From assembly GCA_934149005.1 (NCBI GenBank), contig CAKPDN010000007.1:1-64000 (forward strand): a DNA stretch of 64,000 nucleotides, in the 5' to 3' direction. Position numbers and translations under genes: made by a program. The stretch comes from an uncultured Clostridia bacterium (lineage in GTDB: Bacteria > Bacillota > Clostridia > TANB77 > CAG-508). The notes under the pieces are model-generated. The model had not been told where the DNA came from and did not search any database. It was given only the letters and a program-made list of their open reading frames with translations. Of this stretch, positions 17,258 to 25,800 are shown in pieces; the first letter of the stretch is position 1, and each line of letters opens with the position of its first letter.

Positions 17258-18123
17258 TCTAATTTTTTTAAATCTAGTGGTAATTCACCACAAAAATTCA
17301 TATAATTTTTTGTAATAGGATGTACAAATTGTAAATTATAGCAATGTAAAGCTTGTCTCCCAATTAAATCAGAAATAGAACCGTATAATGAATCACCAAC
17401 TAAAGGGTGTGAAATAGCAGACAGATGAACTCTAATTTGATGAGTTCTTCCAGTTTCTAACACACATTTAACAATACTGTAATTTGAAAACTCTTTCAAG
17501 ACTTGGTAATGGGTAATTGAAATTTGACCATTATCAGAGATGCATCTTTCAATAATACTATTTTCTTTTCTAGCAATAGGCAAATTAATAGTTCCAGATT
17601 TATTTTCAAAAATTCCTTCACAAAAAGCAAGATATTCTTTTTTGAATATGTTTTTTTTCATTTGAGATATTAAACATTCTTGAATATATTCACATTTAGC
17701 AAAGATAACTAAGCCAGAAGTATTTAAATCAAGTCTATTTACAGGTCTAATTTTTTTCTTTAAACTAATAGAATCAAAATAATATTTGACACCATTACAT
17801 AAAGAATCTGAATAATGCAAAATTGAAGGATGGATAGCAATCCCCGCAGGTTTATTAACAACCAATAGCCATTCATCTTCATATACAATATTTAAAGGTA
17901 TTTTAGTAGGAACAATATTGGAGTTATCTTCCTCATAGTCAAAATTTATTTTTAATATATTCCCAGTATTTGCAAAATTTCTAGTATCGCAAATATTATC
18001 ATTTAATAAGATATTATTATCTCTAATTAATTTAAATAATAATCGTGAAGAAATATTTAACTCATTTTGTAATATTTGATTTACTGTTTGTTTATTATCT
18101 TTTACAGTATATTTTAATTCCAT
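17251..18123 (-). CDS. RluA-family pseudouridine synthase
   Basis: This 290-residue enzyme isomerises uridine to pseudouridine in rRNA or tRNA. An S4-like RNA-binding segment occupies about residues 12-60. The catalytic motif RPVNRLDLNTSGLVIFAK (about 127-144) holds the nucleophilic aspartate. LETGRTHQIRVHLSAISHPLVGD follows at the usual place. It belongs to the RluA/RluD group, but the exact target cannot be read from the sequence. AAGGAGA precedes the ATG, and a promoter lies at 18165-18193. Its 3' end meets rnpB. Confidence 0.93.
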   Translation of the reverse strand: MELKYTVKDNKQTVNQILQNELNISSRLLFKLIRDNNILLNDNICDTRNFANTGNILKINFDYEEDNSNIVPTKIPLNIVYEDEWLLVVNKPAGIAIHPSILHYSDSLCNGVKYYFDSISLKKKIRPVNRLDLNTSGLVIFAKCEYIQECLISQMKKNIFKKEYLAFCEGIFENKSGTINLPIARKENSIIERCISDNGQISITHYQVLKEFSNYSIVKCVLETGRTHQIRVHLSAISHPLVGDSLYGSISDLIGRQALHCYNLQFVHPITKNYMNFCGELPLDLKKLEE

Positions 18124-18164
18124 GTAAATCTCCTTTGAAATTTAGTTTTTAAAATTTTGTTACA

Positions 18165-18193
18165 ATTTTATCATTTAAAGATAAAAAATACAA
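18165..18193 (-). promoter_or_regulatory. Predicted sigma-A promoter for the RluA-type gene
   Basis: On the minus strand TTGTAT (18193-18188) and TAAAAT (18170-18165) are 17 bp apart, with a TG extension. Confidence 0.55.
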
Positions 18194-18211
18194 ATTTTTC
18201 CTTTACTTTTT

Positions 18212-18240
18212 TTGAAAATATGTATATAATTTTTTATAAT
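18212..18240 (+). promoter_or_regulatory. Predicted sigma-A promoter for trmB
   Basis: TTGAAA at 18212-18217 and TATAAT at 18235-18240 with a 17-bp spacer. Confidence 0.72.
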
Positions 18241-18292
18241 AAAAATATGCAAAAAAATATTTAAAGGCAACGAATGGAGTGAAAAAGATAAA

Positions 18293-18970
18293 ATGAGAAT
18301 AAGATATAAAAAATGGGCAAGACCTGAACTAGAAGCAAGCAGATTTTATATAGATAATCCAGAAAAAATGAAAGGAAAATGGAAAGAGAGCTTTAAAAAT
18401 ACAGAAAATCCAATACATTTGGAATTAGGATGTGGAAAAGGTCAATTTATATCAAATTTAGCATCGAATAACTTAGATGTAAACTATATAGCAATAGACT
18501 TAGTAGATGCAATGTTAGGATTAGCAAAAAGAAATGTAGAACAGATCTATCAAGAAAAAAAAATAGAACCAGACAACATTATTTTAACAAGATTTGATAT
18601 AGAAAGAATATTAATGATTTTAGATGAGAAAGATAATATACAAAGAATATACATTAATTTTTGTAATCCATGGCCAAAGGGAAAACACAGAAAAAAAAGA
18701 CTAACACATACAAGGCAACTAGAAAAATATAGGCAATTTTTAAATAAAGAAGGAGAAATTTATTTCAAAACAGATGATGATGATTTATTTAATTCAAGTC
18801 TAATTTATTTTGAAGAAAGTGGATTTCAAATAACATCAAAAACATATGACTTACATAGTGAACCAATATTTGAAAACAACATTGAAACCGAGCATGAAAA
18901 AATGTTTTCAGAACAAGGAATTAAAATAAAAGCATTAATAGCAAAAATGAGACAGTTGGGACAGTCCTAA
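18293..18970 (+). CDS. trmB: tRNA (guanine-N7-)-methyltransferase TrmB
   Basis: This 225-residue SAM-dependent enzyme makes m7G46 in tRNA. It begins with the typical MRIRYKKWARPEL. It contains the SAM site HLELGCGKGQF (about 43-53), NFCNPWPKGKHRKKRL, and YFKTDDDDLF near the end, all characteristic of TrmB. GGAG lies upstream of the ATG at 18293. The last eight codons and the stop (Met-Arg-Gln-Leu-Gly-Gln-Ser-stop) lie inside the palindromic element at 18947-18980, so the C-terminus has been replaced or extended by the repeat. Confidence 0.94.
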   Translation: MRIRYKKWARPELEASRFYIDNPEKMKGKWKESFKNTENPIHLELGCGKGQFISNLASNNLDVNYIAIDLVDAMLGLAKRNVEQIYQEKKIEPDNIILTRFDIERILMILDEKDNIQRIYINFCNPWPKGKHRKKRLTHTRQLEKYRQFLNKEGEIYFKTDDDDLFNSSLIYFEESGFQITSKTYDLHSEPIFENNIETEHEKMFSEQGIKIKALIAKMRQLGQS

Positions 18971-19086
18971 TTTGTCTCATAAATATGTAGAAAAATGTCG
19001 AATATTAATAATTAAAATTAATGGATATAAAATGACAAAAATCGACAAAAACATGAGACAAATTAGGACTGTCCCAACTGTCTCAA
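18947..19086. repeat. Inverted-repeat element with 33-bp arms over the trmB stop
   Basis: The left arm 18947-18980 and right arm 19053-19085 are exact reverse complements over 33 bp, separated by about 72 AT-rich bp. Each arm also has palindromic ends (atgagaca / tgtctcat). The left arm ends trmB; the right arm runs up to the ribosome binding site of the next gene. It looks like a small non-coding mobile element. Confidence 0.85.
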
Positions 19087-19097
19087 AAGGAGAAAAA

Positions 19098-19619
19098 ATG
19101 GAAGATCCAGATATAACAAAAATGAAAGCAAATAGAGATAATAGATATTATGTATTAAAAGCTGTAAAAAGTAAAGGAAAACTTTTGGAGTTTGCAATAC
19201 CAGAGTTTCAAGATGATGAGGAAATTGTGAAAGAAGCTTTAAATCAAGATGGTGAGGCAATGGAATTTGTTTCGAATAGATTAAAGGATGACAAAAACAT
19301 AGCTTTGCTTGCAATAAATAATGCACCCTGGACAGCATGCTATGTTTCAGAAAGACTAAAAGCTGATAAAGATGTTATAATGGCAAGTGTAAAAACTTAT
19401 GGACAAACTTTATATTTCGCAAGTGAAAGATTGAGGGATGATAAAGAGGTTGTTAAAGCTGCTGTGGAAAATAAAGGATTAATTGTAAAATATGCTAGCC
19501 TGCGTTTAAGAAAAGATAAAGAAATTGCAGAAATTGCTATAAAACAGGATAAGAGAGCTTATAAGTTTTTGAGTAAAGAATTAAAAAATGATGAGGATAT
19601 AAAAAGATTATTAGAGTAA
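19098..19619 (+). CDS. DUF4116 repeat protein
   Basis: This 173-residue soluble protein is built of about four DUF4116-like repeats of two helices, each with an LLEFA/AMEFVSNRLKDDK pattern (for example TLYFASERLRDDKEVVKAAV). ATG 19098 has AAGGAG directly after the right arm of the inverted repeat. A longer in-frame reading from 18972 would run through the element and is unlikely. The function of the family is unknown. It is followed after 57 bp by phosphofructokinase with its own ribosome binding site. Confidence 0.85.
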   Translation: MEDPDITKMKANRDNRYYVLKAVKSKGKLLEFAIPEFQDDEEIVKEALNQDGEAMEFVSNRLKDDKNIALLAINNAPWTACYVSERLKADKDVIMASVKTYGQTLYFASERLRDDKEVVKAAVENKGLIVKYASLRLRKDKEIAEIAIKQDKRAYKFLSKELKNDEDIKRLLE

Positions 19620-19676
19620 AAGTATACAAATGATGTTATAAAATAAATAAGATAAAATATTATAGGAGGAATAAAA

Positions 19677-20822
19677 ATGGTTAAAAAAGTTGCAATATTA
19701 GCAAATGGAGGAGATGTAGCAGGATTTAATGCTGTAATAAGAGGGATAGTAAAAACTGCTGAAAATAGTGGAGTAGAATGTTATGGATTTATTGATGGAT
19801 ATAATGGATTGCTAAAAAATGATTACATAAAATTGAGTACAGCAGAAGATGGAAATGCAGAAGGAATTTTACCAAAGGGAGGGTCGATTATAGGTTCATC
19901 AACAAATGCAAATGTATTTAATTATAAAGTTATAGATGAAAATGAAAATGTTGAATATAGAGATTTATCTAATATATGTATTGAAAATATCAAAAAAAAT
20001 GAGTTTGATTGTATATTTACATTAGGAGGAGATGGAACCCAAAAGTCAGCAAGGGATTTTGCAACAAAAGGTGTAAATGTAATAGGAGTTCCTAAAACAA
20101 TAGATAATGATGTTATGTGTACAGAAATAACGTTTGGATATAATACAGCTGTATCAGTGGCTATGGAGGCGATTGATAGACTTCATACAACAGGAGAAAC
20201 TCATCATAGAATAATGGTATTAGAAGTTATGGGAAGATATGCTGGATGGATTGCGTTGGAATCAGCAATAGCAGGTGGAGCAGATGTGGCTTTAATTCCA
20301 GAAATACCATATGATATTAACAGAGTAGCCGAAAAAATTAGAAATAGACAAAAAAGAGGTAAGAACTTTAGTGTAGTAGTTGTTGCAGAAGGTGCTAAAC
20401 CAAAGGGAGGAGACATTGTTGTAGAAGAAACAAGAGAAAATGGAAAAGGTGTTGATAATACAAAACTTGGAGGAATTGGACCTGTTGTTGCAAAACAACT
20501 TCAAGAAATAACAGGATTGGAAGCAAGAAATACAACCTTAGGATATATGCAAAGAGGTGGAACACCAACGGCTTTTGATAGAGTGTTATCAACAAAATAT
20601 GGAACAGCTGCTATGAGATTGGCACTTGAAGGAAAATTTGGAAATTTAGTAGTTATAAAAAATGGAAAAGTGGATTATGCTTCTTTAGAAGATGTTGTAG
20701 GACAAAATAAAGAAATTGGTGCTGTTTCAGGAAATACAGCTGTAAGTAGTCAAAGAAAAGTTACAATGGATGATGACTTAGTAAAAACTGCAAGAAGTGT
20801 AGGGATTAATTTAGGTGATTAA
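19677..20822 (+). CDS. pfkA: 6-phosphofructokinase (PfkA family, mixed phosphate-donor signature)
   Basis: This 381-residue glycolytic enzyme phosphorylates fructose-6-phosphate. GGDVAGFNAVIRG opens the protein, GGDGT is at 117-121, PKTIDND at 139-145 with the catalytic aspartate, and VMGRYAGWIA follows. Gly in GGDGT is typical of ATP users, while Lys in PKTIDND is typical of pyrophosphate users and of the longer ATP-dependent group. ATP use seems more likely, but donor specificity is not certain from sequence. At 381 residues it is longer than the classic 320-residue bacterial ATP enzyme. ATAGGAGG precedes the ATG. Confidence 0.92.
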   Translation: MVKKVAILANGGDVAGFNAVIRGIVKTAENSGVECYGFIDGYNGLLKNDYIKLSTAEDGNAEGILPKGGSIIGSSTNANVFNYKVIDENENVEYRDLSNICIENIKKNEFDCIFTLGGDGTQKSARDFATKGVNVIGVPKTIDNDVMCTEITFGYNTAVSVAMEAIDRLHTTGETHHRIMVLEVMGRYAGWIALESAIAGGADVALIPEIPYDINRVAEKIRNRQKRGKNFSVVVVAEGAKPKGGDIVVEETRENGKGVDNTKLGGIGPVVAKQLQEITGLEARNTTLGYMQRGGTPTAFDRVLSTKYGTAAMRLALEGKFGNLVVIKNGKVDYASLEDVVGQNKEIGAVSGNTAVSSQRKVTMDDDLVKTARSVGINLGD

Positions 20823-20861
20823 AAAAATCATAAATATCAAAAGAAAAAGGAGGAATTTGAA

Positions 20862-22022
20862 ATGGCAATAAAATTTGTCTTAAATGAAACATCATATTTT
20901 GGTGAAAATGCTAGAGAAACTCTAGTAGAAGAAATTAAAAAGAGAGGATTTAAAAAAGTATTTTTAGTAAGTGATAAATCACTAGTAGAAGCTGGTGTTA
21001 CAAGTAAAGTAGAACAAATATTGAAAAATGCAGAAATTGAATATACTCTATATGATGAAATAAAACCAAATCCAACAATAAAAAATGTAACAGATGGTGT
21101 ATCAGCTTGTAAAGAAGCTAAAGCTGATGTTATTGTTGCAGTTGGAGGAGGTTCAAGTATAGATACATCAAAAGGAATTTCGATAGTAATGACTAATCCA
21201 GATAGAGCTGATATAAAATCTCTAAATGGAGCATCAAATACAGTAAACAGAGGAATGCCAATAATAGCACTTCCAACAACAGCAGGAACAGCAGCAGAAG
21301 TTACAATTAATTATGTTATAACAGATGAAGAAAGGAAAATAAAAATGGTATGCGTAGATCCAAATGATATACCAATTGTTGCAATTGTGGATTCAGAATT
21401 AATGGCATCAATGCCAAAATCACTTGCAGCAGCAACAGGCATGGATGCATTAACACATGCGGTAGAGGGATATATTACAAAAGCACATAATGAAATATCA
21501 GATATGTTCCATATGAAGGCTATAAAAATGATATTCAAATATTTACCAGCAGCTGTAAATGATAAAAATCCAGAAGCAATTGATAAAATGGGTATAGCTC
21601 AATATATTGCAGGAATGGGATTCAGCAATGTTGGACTTGGAATAGTTCACTCAATGGCACATCAATTAGGAGCTGTATATGATACACCACATGGAATAGC
21701 AAATGCAATGTTATTGCCAACAGTTATGAGATTTAATGGACAAGACTCTGCAACAGCACAAAGATTTAGAGAAATTTTATGTGAAATAGGAAGACCAGAT
21801 GCTGCTAATTTAAATGATCAAGATGTTATAAATACATTTGTATGGATGATTAGCGAACTTTCTAAAGCAGTTGGTATTACTCAAACAATTAAAGATTATG
21901 GTACTAAGGAAGAAGATATACCAATGCTTGCTGATAAAGCAATGGAGGATCCTTGTAAACCAGGAAATCCAAGAGAAGTAAGTAAAGAAGATTTTATTAG
22001 ATTATATAAAGAAGCTATGTAA
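20862..22022 (+). CDS. Iron-containing alcohol dehydrogenase (FucO-like lactaldehyde reductase)
   Basis: This 386-residue NAD-dependent dehydrogenase belongs to the iron-activated group III. GGGSSIDTSKG (95-105) binds the nucleotide. Asp195, His199, His263 and His277, in GMDALTHA and GIVHSMAHQLGAVYDTPHG, are the metal ligands. Length and motifs resemble E. coli FucO most, so reduction of lactaldehyde or another short aldehyde is plausible, but butanol or propanediol dehydrogenases are close. AAAGGAGG precedes the ATG, 39 bp behind phosphofructokinase, so the two are probably cotranscribed. A terminator follows. Confidence 0.9.
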   Translation: MAIKFVLNETSYFGENARETLVEEIKKRGFKKVFLVSDKSLVEAGVTSKVEQILKNAEIEYTLYDEIKPNPTIKNVTDGVSACKEAKADVIVAVGGGSSIDTSKGISIVMTNPDRADIKSLNGASNTVNRGMPIIALPTTAGTAAEVTINYVITDEERKIKMVCVDPNDIPIVAIVDSELMASMPKSLAAATGMDALTHAVEGYITKAHNEISDMFHMKAIKMIFKYLPAAVNDKNPEAIDKMGIAQYIAGMGFSNVGLGIVHSMAHQLGAVYDTPHGIANAMLLPTVMRFNGQDSATAQRFREILCEIGRPDAANLNDQDVINTFVWMISELSKAVGITQTIKDYGTKEEDIPMLADKAMEDPCKPGNPREVSKEDFIRLYKEAM

Positions 22023-22041
22023 TTTCTCCTAGTTACCTTAA

Positions 22042-22068
22042 AAGTGGGCCTCATATTTTGAGGTCCAC
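22042..22068. terminator. Bidirectional terminator
   Basis: A stem of agtgggcctca and tgaggtccact with an A-run before and T-rich sequence after, between the converging alcohol dehydrogenase and uvrB genes. Confidence 0.82.
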
Positions 22069-22089
22069 TAATTTTAAAATTGTTTTTAT

Positions 22090-24050
22090 TTATTGCAATA
22101 ATTTTTCTAATTCTTTAATTTTATCTCTAATTTCAGCTGCTTTTTCAAATTCCATAGAAGTAGCATATTTAAGCATTTCATCAGTTAAAGTTGTTATAGT
22201 ATTTTTAATATCATCAGTACTTTCCATTTTGAATTCAATTCCAATATCCTCTTGCTTAATTATACTAATATTATCTCGAATAGATTTATTAATAGTTTTT
22301 GGAATAATTCCATGTGCTAAATTATATTCTTCTTGAATTTTTCTTCTTCTATTAGTTTCAGAAATAGCCTTTTCCATAGAATCTGTAAGTTCATCTGCAT
22401 ACATTATAACGGTACCATTTGTATTCCTAGCAGCACGCCCAATAGTTTGAATTAAAGAACGCTCTGAACGTAAGAATCCTTCTTTGTCTGCATCAAGAAT
22501 TGCAACTAAAGAAACTTCAGGAATATCCAAACCTTCTCTTAAAAGATTTATACCTACTAGAACATCGAATTCCCCAAGTCTTAAATTTCTTATAATTTCC
22601 ATTCTTTCTAATGCTTTTATATCTGAATGCATATAATTTACTTTTATATCCAAACTTTGCAAATAAGAAGTTAAATCTTCGGCCATTTTTTTAGTTAGAG
22701 TTGTAACTAGAACTCTTTCATGTTTTTCTACTCTAATTCTAATTTGTTCGATTAAATCATCAATTTGATTAGTAACAGGTTTTACTTCAATTTTTGGATC
22801 TAAAAGACCAGTGGGCCTAATAATTTGTTCGACAACATTCTTTTTTGAGTGTTCTTTTTCATAATCAGCAGGTGTTGCACTAACAAATACAACTTGATTT
22901 ATTCTTTGTTCAAATTCTTCAAATTTAAGAGGCCTATTATCATAGGCTGAAGGTAATCTAAAACCATAATTAACAAGAGAATCTTTACGTGCGTGGTCTC
23001 CATTATACATCGCTCTAACTTGAGGAATTGTGGCATGTGATTCATCTATTAGAAGTAAAAAATCTTTCGGAAAATAATCTAGTAGAGTATATGGAGGACT
23101 TCCAGCAGCTCTGTTACTTAAATGTCTTGAATAATTTTCTATTCCTTGACAAAAACCAGTTTCTTTCATCATTTCAATATCAAAATTAGTTCGTTCATCA
23201 ATTCTCTGAGCTTCAATTAATTTATTGTTATCTTTAAAATATTTAATTCTTTCTTGCAATTCTTCTTCAATATTTATAATTGCTTTATCCAATTTATCTT
23301 TTTTTGTTACATATTGAGAGGCTGGTGGAATTAAGATATGTTTTCTTTCTCCAATAGATTTTCCTGTAAGTGGATTAATTTCAGAAATCTTTTCGATTAC
23401 ATCTCCCCAAAATTCAACTCTAACTGCACTTTCACTTTGAGAAGAAGGGTAAATTTCCAAAATATCACCTTTAGCTCTAAAAGTTCCTCTTTTGAAATCA
23501 ATTTCATTTCTGGAATATTGCATTTCTACTAATTTTTTTAATACAGCATCTCTGGATTTATTCATTCCTTCACGTAAAGATAACATCATTTCTTGATAAT
23601 CTTCTGGGTCACCTAATCCATATATACATGAGACTGATGCAACTATTATTACATCTCTTGTTTCAAATAAAGATAATGTTGCAGAATGTCTTAATTTATC
23701 AATTTCATCATTAATTGAGGCATCTTTTTCTATATAAGTATCTGAAGATGGAATATAACTTTCAGGTTGATAATAGTCGTAATAACTTACAAAATATTCA
23801 ACATTATTTTCAGGAAAGAATTCTTTAAATTCTGAATAAAGTTGTCCGAGCAAGTGTCTTATTATGTGCCAAAACTAGTGTTGGCTTTTGAACTTTTTGT
23901 ATAATATTTGCCATTGTAAAGGTTTTTCCGTGAACCTGTAACACCTAAAAGAGTTTGAAATTTTTTGCCTTGTTTAATTCCTTCTGCTAAATATTCAATT
24001 GCTTTAGGCTGGTCGCCTGTGGGTTTGTAATCTGAATGTAATTTAAACAT
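22090..24050 (-). CDS. uvrB: Excinuclease ABC subunit B, read with two +1 shifts at CGGA
   Basis: UvrB is the damage-verifying helicase subunit of nucleotide excision repair. In the standard reading the gene breaks into a 62-codon piece (24050-23862) and a 587-codon piece ending at 22090. Skipping one C at CGG-A at 23930-23927 turns GVTGSRKN into the Walker A motif GVTGSGKTFTMAN. Skipping another at 23848-23845 joins VLAHNKTLA to GQLYSEFKEFFPEN. The joined product is about 652 residues, the usual length, with YYQPESYIP, helicase motifs and the C-terminal UVR motif (FEKAAEIRDKIKELEKLL). GAGGAG precedes the ATG. No other defect is visible, which argues against a decaying pseudogene. Confidence 0.88.
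23845..23848 (-). other. Candidate +1 frameshift site 2 in uvrB (GCT-CGG-A)
   Basis: After the first shift this CGG is in frame, exactly 27 codons later. Skipping its C gives Gly and enters the long downstream frame at QLYSEF. Confidence 0.78.
23927..23930 (-). other. Candidate +1 frameshift site 1 in uvrB (TCA-CGG-A)
   Basis: CGG is codon 41, exactly where the Walker A glycine (GSGKT) belongs. Skipping its C reads GGA AAA ACC, giving Gly-Lys-Thr. Confidence 0.82.
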
Positions 24051-24150
24051 ATTTATACTCCTCTTATAATATAATTTATTAATATTTTATCATATATCTA
24101 GTTAAATTTGAATACTTTTTATTTTTAAGTTTATTTTTTGTATGAAATAT

Positions 24151-24179
24151 AAGAAAGCACCCATTTAGGTGCTTTCTTA
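24151..24179. terminator. Rho-independent terminator of the small gene at 24183
   Basis: A perfect 11-bp stem aagaaagcacc / ggtgctttctt directly downstream of the minus-strand small gene and upstream of uvrB. Confidence 0.85.
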
Positions 24180-24182
24180 ATA

Positions 24183-24407
24183 CTACTTTTCCTCAAGATA
24201 ATAATCATGCACAATGTCTCCCGACTTGGAGACTCCGGCTTTGATGTGGAATTTTTTGCCGATGGGGTGATGCTTTAAGTACTCTACAAGATATTCCTTT
24301 TCGGGAGTGGAAATATATATATGAAAAACTTCTCCCTTATTGTAAGTACTTAAAAAATTTTCTGTTTTTTGCACAACATCTTCAATTCTCTTATTAATAA
24401 CTGCCAT
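24183..24407 (-). CDS. Small protein of unknown function
   Basis: This 74-residue soluble protein (MAVINKRIEDVVQKT at the start, VSKSGDIVHDYYLEEK at the end) has an N-terminal helix and then strands. AAGGATG lies just upstream of ATG 24407. The in-frame ATG 24416 overlaps that site and is less likely. Its base composition is less AT-rich than its neighbours. It has its own terminator and sits alone between uvrB and the spoIIIA operon. I do not recognise the family. Confidence 0.72.
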   Translation of the reverse strand: MAVINKRIEDVVQKTENFLSTYNKGEVFHIYISTPEKEYLVEYLKHHPIGKKFHIKAGVSKSGDIVHDYYLEEK

Positions 24408-24569
24408 ATTTATCATCCTTTCGAAGTGTATATATTAAATGTTACATTAATATTGTAACAAATTTACACTAAAATGTCAAATTTATGTAAATTTAAATTT
24501 ATAATATATAAACAGGTTCTAAAATAAAAGTAACAGAATATAATATAGAAATAAAAGGAGATAGATAAA

Positions 24570-25080
24570 ATGCAACAGATAAAATATTTAATGTTATTTT
24601 TGGTATTTGTGCTATCAACTCTAATTGGAAGATATATATCTAATAAATATGTATATAGGCTAAAAGAACTAGAAGAAATAAAAAATGCTCTAAATATATT
24701 CAAATCAAAAATAAAATTTACATATGAACCAATACCAGAAATATTTGATGAAATATCAAAAAATACTACAAATAATATATCAAAATTATTTGAAAATGCA
24801 GTAGAAATAATGAAAAATGAAACTGCAACAGTAGCATGGGAAAGAGCAATAGACAACTTTTCAGGTAATCTAAATAAAGAGGACAAGCATACTATAAAAA
24901 CATTGTCAAAATTATTACGGAACAACTGATATTGAAGGACAATTAAGTCAAATAGAAGTAACAGAAAGTTTTTTAGGAGAACAAATTAGACAAGCACAAG
25001 AAGAAAAAAATAAAAATGAAAAGTTATATCAAAAATTAGGAATAACAATAGGATTAGCTATTGTAATTATATTAATATAA
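24570..25080 (+). CDS. spoIIIAB: Stage III sporulation protein AB, read with one +1 shift at CGGA
   Basis: SpoIIIAB is a membrane component of the SpoIIIA-SpoIIQ channel that links mother cell and forespore. The standard reading gives 119 residues ending LSKLLRNN with TGA at 24927. Skipping the C of CGG at 24918 gives LLGTTDIEGQLSQIE and continues to TAA 25078-25080. The total is 169 residues, ending in a C-terminal membrane helix (KLGITIGLAIVIILI), which matches the family length and its expected C-terminus. AAAGGAG precedes the ATG. spoIIIAC follows after 38 bp. Confidence 0.88.
24918..24921 (+). other. Candidate +1 frameshift site in spoIIIAB (TTA-CGG-A)
   Basis: CGG is codon 117. The zero frame ends in TGA two codons later, whereas the +1 frame runs 53 codons to a natural stop and encodes the expected C-terminal half. 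Confidence 0.8.
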
Positions 25081-25118
25081 GTTTTAAAAATATTTAATAT
25101 TATGGAGGGGATTTATAT

Positions 25119-25313
25119 ATGAGTATAGATTTATTATTTAAAATAGCCGCAATAGGAATTTTAGTAGCAGTATTATATCAAGTTTTAGTAAGGGCAGGAA
25201 GAGAAGATCAAGCAATGATGACAACACTTGCAGGTTTAGTTATAGTTTTAACAATGGTTATAAAAGAAATAAGCGGACTATTTGATACGGTAAGAACACT
25301 ATTTAATTTATAA
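25119..25313 (+). CDS. spoIIIAC: Stage III sporulation protein AC
   Basis: This 64-residue protein with two membrane helices matches SpoIIIAC (MSIDLLFKIAAIGILVAVLYQVL, then AGREDQAMMTTLAGLVIVL). It is part of the mother-cell side of the SpoIIIA channel. The length is that of the family. GGAGGGG precedes the ATG. spoIIIAD follows after 17 bp. Confidence 0.95.
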   Translation: MSIDLLFKIAAIGILVAVLYQVLVRAGREDQAMMTTLAGLVIVLTMVIKEISGLFDTVRTLFNL

Positions 25314-25330
25314 AAAGAGGTATTCATAAA

Positions 25331-25717
25331 ATGGAAATAATAAAAATAATAGGGATTGCTTTAATTGCTTTAATTATAATAATAATGTTAAAACAATATA
25401 GACCAGAATATGCAATATTTATAAGTATATTGACAGGAGCATTAATTCTCTTTCTGGTAATGGACAGGTTAACGGGAATAATAAATTTAATCCAATCAAT
25501 TCAAAATAAATATTCAATAAATACACAATTTATAGCACTTTTAATAAAAATTACAGGAATAGCGTTTCTTTCTGAATTTGCAGTAAGCATATGCAAAGAT
25601 TCAGGAGAAGCTGCGATAGCAAACAAAATAGAACTTGGAAGTAAAATAATAATTATATCAATGTCAATACCAATAATTTCAAGCTTATTAGAAATTATAC
25701 TAAAAATTTTACCATAA
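25331..25717 (+). CDS. spoIIIAD: Stage III sporulation protein AD
   Basis: This 128-residue membrane protein has four hydrophobic segments and the family sequence ITGIAFLSEFAVSICKDSGE in the second half. It is a component of the SpoIIIA channel. AGAGG precedes the ATG. An inverted GTCCC element separates it from spoIIIAE. Confidence 0.94.
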   Translation: MEIIKIIGIALIALIIIIMLKQYRPEYAIFISILTGALILFLVMDRLTGIINLIQSIQNKYSINTQFIALLIKITGIAFLSEFAVSICKDSGEAAIANKIELGSKIIIISMSIPIISSLLEIILKILP

Positions 25718-25728
25718 ATAAGTAAAGA

Positions 25729-25787
25729 TGTGTCCCTAATAGGACAAAAATGTCCCAAAAGAACCGTCCCCATGGGACATGGGACAG
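25729..25787 (-). repeat. GTCCC palindromic element, copy 3 (inverted, between spoIIIAD and spoIIIAE)
   Basis: The reverse complement of this 59-bp segment matches the elements at 2038, 13138 and 28222. It begins 12 bp after the spoIIIAD stop and ends at the spoIIIAE ribosome binding site. Confidence 0.9.
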
Positions 25788-25800
25788 GAGGTAAGAAAAT

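Noticed and set aside
18972..19097. Longer N-terminus for the DUF4116 protein starting at 18972
   Set aside because: It would translate the inverted-repeat element. ATG 19098 has a good ribosome binding site directly after the right arm.
23862..24050. Annotating the 62-codon uvrB start as a separate small gene or calling uvrB a pseudogene
   Set aside because: It is the true UvrB N-terminus. The two interruptions are identical CGGA sites, each repaired by one skipped C, and no other lesions exist in 1.9 kb.
24417..24569. A sigma-E promoter for the spoIIIA operon
   Set aside because: Expected from known biology, but no clear pair of sigma-E boxes could be recognised in this AT-rich leader.
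24918..24929. Readthrough or recoding of TGA (selenocysteine-like) in spoIIIAB and the GT2 gene
   Set aside because: The zero frame beyond the TGA codons gives no family-like sequence, whereas the +1 frame does. The uvrB fragment ends in TAA, so TGA recoding cannot explain the set.
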